DNA of 25,790 nt from assembly GCA_964618895.1 (NCBI GenBank), contig CAZUDO010000029.1, positions 1-25,790 of the forward strand. Reading direction: 5' to 3'. This DNA comes from CAZUDO01 sp964618895 (lineage in GTDB: Bacteria; Desulfobacterota; Binatia; DP-6). Below are positions 24,608-25,790 of the stretch, one piece after another (the first letter of the stretch is position 1; every line of letters starts with the position of its first letter). A program made the translations under genes and the position numbers. The notes beneath the pieces are model-generated. The model was given only the letters and a program-made list of their open reading frames with translations. It was not told the origin of the DNA and did no database searches.

Positions 24608-25699
24608 GTTTCAGTCCCCTCTTCATCGGGGAAGGTTCTGCGACTTGGCCGGGCGCCTCCCCCACCACAATGATCCGTGCCGTTCGTTTCAGTCCCCTCT
24701 TCATCGGGGAAGGTTCTGCGACTTAGCGCCGCAATAATGATCTTCATGGTGCCCCATGGTTTCAGTCCCCTCTTCATCGGGGAAGGTTCTGCGACCGCTT
24801 GCGACGGGCGTGGTAAGTGAGGTGGAGCCCTACCGTTTCAGTCCCCTCTTCATCGGGGAAGGTTCTGCGACTCGTGCGCCCCGACACCCTCATCCCTGTG
24901 GACATCGGCGTTTCAGTCCCCTCTTCATCGGGGAAGGTTCTGCGACCAGGTAGGGGAATCGACGTCCCCCCTCTTGACATTCGTAGTTTCAGTCCCCTCT
25001 TCATCGGGGAAGGTTCTGCGACACCCCGGGCATCGACTAGTGCCGCCGTTGGCCCGTAGCCGTTTCAGTCCCCTCTTCATCGGGGAAGGTTCTGCGACTG
25101 GTTACAGAATCGGCAGGATGATCGACCCGCACTGCAAGTTTCAGTCCCCTCTTCATCGGGGAAGGTTCTGCGACAGCCGCCGGCCGATGCGGGCACGAAT
25201 GGCTAACCACGTGTTTCAGTCCCCTCTTCATCGGGGAAGGTTCTGCGACATGTGGTGACGGTGGTGGGAAACATGCTGCCCGGGGAAGTTTCAGTCCCCT
25301 CTTCATCGGGGAAGGTTCTGCGACGCAAGGGTCCCTCGCGTCGCGTCCGACGGCGTGCACGGTGTTTCAGTCCCCTCTTCATCGGGGAAGGTTCTGCGAC
25401 TGCGACGGCCCCGTGGTCGCTGCGATGCGGGTAGGCGCGGTTTCAGTCCCCTCTTCATCGGGGAAGGTTCTGCGACTGGTCGTGGTCCCGGTTCCGGTCG
25501 GGGTCAAAGTGAGGTTTCAGTCCCCTCTTCATCGGGGAAGGTTCTGCGACCTTGGGCGCTATCTCGAGCCCGCCCTGCTCGCCTGGTGCGGTTTCAGTCC
25601 CCTCTTCATCGGGGAAGGTTCTGCGACTTCCGCCGCGACGTGACCGACCCGCGCGTGGCCGAGTTTCAGTCCCCTCTTCATCGGGGAAGGTTCTGCGAC
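24608..25699 (-). CRISPR. CRISPR array: 15 identical 37-nt repeats, 14 spacers
   Basis: The repeat begins GTTTCAGTCCCC and ends TTCTGCGAC on the plus strand. Repeats start at 24608, 24686, 24759, 24835, 24910, 24986, 25062, 25138, 25213, 25288, 25364, 25440, 25514, 25591 and 25663; all 15 read identically. Spacers are 35-41 bases, all different. Read on the minus strand, the repeat has a CCCC...GGGG stem followed directly by the 8-base handle ACTGAAAC, the geometry of type I and III crRNA handles. Minus-strand transcription is therefore favoured, with the leader expected to the right. No cas gene occurs in the window, so the type is not determined. Spacer 11 (25401-25439) begins with TGCGAC, repeating the repeat's own last six bases. 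Spacer targets are unknown. Confidence 0.97.
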
Positions 25700-25790
25700 A
25701 CGAGCCGCACCCGCGCTATCGGATCGACGTGCCCCTCAAGTGTAGCCGCTCACGCTGGTTCCCTTCCTGAGGGTCCTTTTCGGACCGGCT
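25700..25790. other. Right flank of the CRISPR array to the window edge
   Basis: It is 66% GC by count over 25701-25790 and has no repeat copy, even degenerate. Under minus-strand transcription it would be the start of the leader. A weak hairpin CCCT-tcctg-AGGG followed by TCCTTTT lies near 25761-25778. No gene is seen. Confidence 0.35.

Noticed and set aside
25735..25790. Possible degenerate sixteenth repeat
   Set aside because: Only a few scattered bases match the repeat at the expected distance; no clear stem or handle.

Overview
This is a very GC-rich window (coding regions near 70% GC) from a Gram-negative-type bacterium. Several secreted proteins carry Cys-rich and Thr-rich modules (a 'CGNG...CDDGN' disulfide repeat, a thrombospondin type-3-like Asp-rich segment, a long Thr linker, Cys-spaced helical modules). 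This style is familiar from myxobacteria-like and Binatia (Candidatus Binatota / Desulfobacterota-like) genomes. The lineage is an inference from protein style and base composition. No rRNA or marker gene confirms it.

Layout: (1) 1-4471 holds a 5'-truncated secreted alpha/beta hydrolase and a secreted seven-bladed beta-propeller protein with a Cys-rich C-terminus. (2) 4505-5548 is a decayed glutathione-reductase-like gene lacking a normal FAD-binding start and the dimerisation domain. (3) 5674-11615 holds a long Lhr-type DNA helicase, a PAP2 membrane phosphatase that overlaps it, and a ferritin-like diiron protein, all on the plus strand and close-packed. (4) 11685-14042 is a second secreted hydrolase, a paralogue of the first with a different N-terminal module. 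(5) 14045-16535 has small genes in alternating orientation: Uma2-family nuclease-like protein, PECR-like short-chain reductase, DUF4345-like membrane protein, retropepsin-like protease. (6) 16592-20329 on the minus strand encodes a large multidomain secreted di-haem protein. Divergent from it are PlsB glycerol-3-phosphate acyltransferase and a small protein of unknown function. (7) 23337-25790 is accessory: a RAYT/Y1 transposase with a consensus promoter carrying a 12-bp palindrome, then a CRISPR array of 15 identical 37-nt repeats and 14 spacers with no cas gene in the window.

Functionally, the PECR-like reductase, PlsB and perhaps the PAP2 enzyme touch fatty acyl and phospholipid metabolism. 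The secreted hydrolases, propeller protein and di-haem protein are envelope or extracellular proteins. Lhr, the transposase and the CRISPR array concern DNA. Apart from the Lhr-PAP2-diiron run and the plsB/162-residue pair, the genes do not look like one pathway. The CRISPR array is the only clear defence element. Its repeat reads as transcribed on the minus strand, which would place its leader, and possibly cas genes, at or beyond the right edge.
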